NCBI GenBank assembly: GCA_001778055.1
Contig: MFFY01000029.1
Location: forward strand, 1-6,879
Direction: 5' to 3'
Origin: Candidatus Falkowbacteria bacterium RIFCSPLOWO2_12_FULL_45_13
GTDB taxonomy: Bacteria > Patescibacteriota > Patescibacteriia > Patescibacteriales > GWC2-42-12
DNA: 6,879 nucleotides
Of this stretch, positions 5,822 to 6,879 are shown piece after piece. The notes beneath the pieces are model-generated. The model was given only the letters and a program-made list of their open reading frames with translations, ran no database searches and was not told where the DNA came from. Both the position numbers and the translations under genes were made by a program. Position 1 is the first letter of the stretch; each line of letters opens with the position of its first letter.

Positions 5822-6015
5822 AAAATAAACAAATCTACAAATCAATTCACGAATTCACAAATACCAGAACAGACGTTTGCATTTGTATATTTGTGAAAGG
5901 ATTTGTCATCGCTACGTCAGATCTGGCGTAGCCATGCTTGATTTGTAAAAAATTACAAATTTTATATCTCTTCATATTTTGTCAGCCCGGGAACCATTTT
6001 ACTTGGCGATATTTT
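5822..6015. repeat. dedA leader and spacer with stacked palindromes
   Basis: I see no gene here. Inverted arms TTCACAAATA (5854-5863) and TATTTGTGAA (5888-5897) face each other. A 22-nt palindrome at 5911-5932 (GCTACG...CGTAGC, centred on AGATCT) has a single G-T pair. Another hairpin has arms ATTTGTAA (5941-5948) and TTACAAAT (5953-5960). Read on the minus strand, TATTTGTGA followed by ATTCGT at 5863-5849 repeats words found just upstream of ftsE (3285-3293 and 3295-3300). A short open stretch (KMVPGLTKYEEI) on the minus strand is not enough to call a gene. Confidence 0.6.
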
Positions 6016-6183
6016 TTATGACGGTTTGTTGGTTTTTAATCCGATTAATTTGTAAATTTTATACCAGGCAATACTGGCCAGGCCAAGAATGAAAGCAATG
6101 CCAAAATCAGCCAATTTTAAGGGTGAAAATTTAAAAAGATTATTAAGCGGCGCCAGAAAATTAATGAATAGCAGCATAACCAT
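6016..6183 (-). pseudogene. C-terminal remnant resembling a cation-transporting P-type ATPase
   Basis: From ATG 6183 a 55-residue frame reads MVMLLFINFLAPLNN, then LFKFSPLKLADFGIAF and ILGLASIAWYKIYKLIG. This resembles the last two membrane helices and the tail of calcium-type P-type ATPases (Cation_ATPase_C region), which typically end in a pattern like P(L)xxxDWxxxxxLxxxxxxxxEIxKL. Nothing upstream shows the rest of the enzyme: an in-frame TAA lies just four codons before the ATG, and the phosphorylation motif DKTGT is absent. The simplest reading is a gene reduced to its 3' end by deletion. It could instead be a small two-helix membrane protein expressed on its own. No Shine-Dalgarno is visible. 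The family match is by eye and moderate. Confidence 0.5.
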
Positions 6184-6379
6184 GGTGCTGGCATTTTATA
6201 AATTAGCTCGAACTGAATTCAAAAAAAGGTTTTAAACTATTTTTTAAAAGCGCCCGCCCACGCTTTTAAAAGCAATAATTCATTAACGGGCAAAGCCCGA
6301 CTTTAGGCGATTTCAAGTTTTTCTGCGGGCGAATGTCCGCTCCGCCCCGTAGGTGCAGGGCGGTTTGGCGGCAAATTCT
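6184..6379. other. Non-coding, hairpin-rich stretch between two broken genes
   Basis: I find no gene in this stretch. It contains a strong stem-loop with arms TTTTAAAAGCG (6242-6252) and CGCTTTTAAAA (6261-6271), and a small CGGGC-AAA-GCCCG hairpin near 6287. After these comes a GC-rich segment (about 6325-6373) with words such as GCGGGCG, CCGCTCCGCCCCG and GGGCGGTTTGGCGG. It may be scar sequence left when the flanking genes decayed. Confidence 0.5.
6242..6271. terminator. Hairpin resembling an AT/GC-mixed terminator
   Basis: Perfect 11-bp arms TTTTAAAAGCG and CGCTTTTAAAA enclose an 8-base GC-rich loop. On the minus strand the stem ends in TTTTAAAAAATAG without a clean U-run, so it could end transcription from the split gene upstream only weakly. 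Structure is certain; function is unsure. Confidence 0.4.
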
Positions 6380-6879
6380 TTAATTAAAAATTTTCCTTGC
6401 ATCTTTAGGTGTTAATTTGTCCGTGCTTTTCATTAGTCTTCCGATTAAGATTTTTATTTCACCATTAAAATTATTATCATCTAAATATGGCGTATCGCAA
6501 CCAATCATTTCATAATGATCTCCAATCATTGCCAGCCTGTTGGCCAAATAAAACCCGGCCTGGCCGCTAGTGTCGCTTTATATTCCATAACCCGATATTC
6601 CTTATTATCGCGCAAATTTTTCAACAGCATATTATGCCCCATGTTGACTTCCAAAATTTTAAAAAAGCTGTAAAAATTATCCTGTAAATACTCATAAATT
6701 TTAAGAGTATGCCTGGGCAGTTTGCTGGGATTATCATAATAATATTTCTCGGGCATGGTCTTACCGTCCTTAAATATAAAATCATAGCTAAACCATTCGT
6801 TAAACAGCACCCCGTCAAATTCTCCCATTTCTAACTTAGCTCCTGGTTTTAAATCCGGCCGGTCAAAAAAATCTTTCAT
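6380..6879 (-). pseudogene. Frameshifted gene of unknown function (possible SEC-C/YecA-associated type protein)
   Basis: On the minus strand one frame runs from ATG 6879 at the window edge through FDGVLFNEWFSYDFIFKDGKTMPEKYYYDN to MEYK (6577), then drifts to a stop at 6526. A second frame continues from 6577 to a TAA at 6380 with protein-like sequence: SDTSGQAGFYLANRLAMIGDH, then CDTPYLDD and LTPKDARKIFN. Joining them needs one extra A in the AAA run at 6577-6579 and gives about 166 residues. The pattern 'NEWF..D....DGKT..EKY', then 'LLKNLRDNKEYRVMEY', then 'LANRLAMIGDHYEMIG' resembles an uncharacterised domain found in proteins with SEC-C zinc motifs; this is recognition by eye and weak. No signal peptide or membrane segment is seen. 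The ATG may not be the true start, because the window ends there. It may be a real pseudogene or a sequencing deletion. Confidence 0.65.

Noticed and set aside
5822..5845. Longer dedA start at TTG 5845
   Set aside because: The added residues are encoded by the repeated leader words and are not typical of the family. ATG 5821 is a better start.
5950..6000. Small minus-strand peptide frame (MVPGLTKYEEI)
   Set aside because: Eleven codons, no ribosome binding site and no recognisable homology. It continues the frame of the ATPase remnant after its stop, so at most it is decayed sequence.

Overview
The window looks like a piece of a Patescibacteria (Candidate Phyla Radiation) genome, most like a Parcubacteria-type lineage. 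This is an inference from style: an AT-rich cell-envelope gene set, few Shine-Dalgarno sites, intergenic gaps filled with long imperfect palindromes built from short AT-rich words, and a large serine recombinase pressed against a tRNA gene. TGA is used as a normal stop (the ftsE gene ends with it), so the recoded Gracilibacteria/SR1 group is unlikely.

Left part (1-1400): the 3' portion of a large serine recombinase gene, cut by the window edge, on the plus strand. Its GC- and CGC/GCG-rich codons differ from the other genes. Its reading frame runs through several stem-loops and then antisense through a complete tRNA-Gly(CCC) gene on the minus strand, stopping 6 bases before the far end of that gene. 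The arrangement (recombinase next to the tRNA 3' end) suggests one end of an integrated mobile element with its attachment site in the tRNA.

Middle (1400-5210): a cell-wall and division cluster on the plus strand. First comes a repeat-rich spacer ending in an extended -10 promoter, then a secreted protein that fuses an RlpA-like double-psi beta-barrel to a D-Ala-D-Ala carboxypeptidase (S11) domain. Next are ftsE (ATPase) and ftsX (membrane permease-like subunit), the ABC-type complex that couples division to peptidoglycan hydrolysis. Long palindromes precede ftsE (71 nt) and separate ftsE from ftsX (121 nt), where many bacteria have overlapping genes. Two hairpins, the second a good intrinsic terminator, close the cluster.

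Right part (5210-6879): minus-strand genes. A DedA/VTT membrane protein lies convergent to ftsX. Behind it are a 55-codon remnant resembling the C-terminus of a cation P-type ATPase, a gene-poor hairpin-rich stretch, and a gene of unknown function split by an apparent one-base deletion. This end therefore looks eroded.

No CRISPR array, known defence cassette or rRNA is visible. The points most worth following are the recombinase-tRNA overlap, the RlpA-S11 fusion that lacks the usual RlpA histidine, and the related palindromic leaders before ftsE and dedA.
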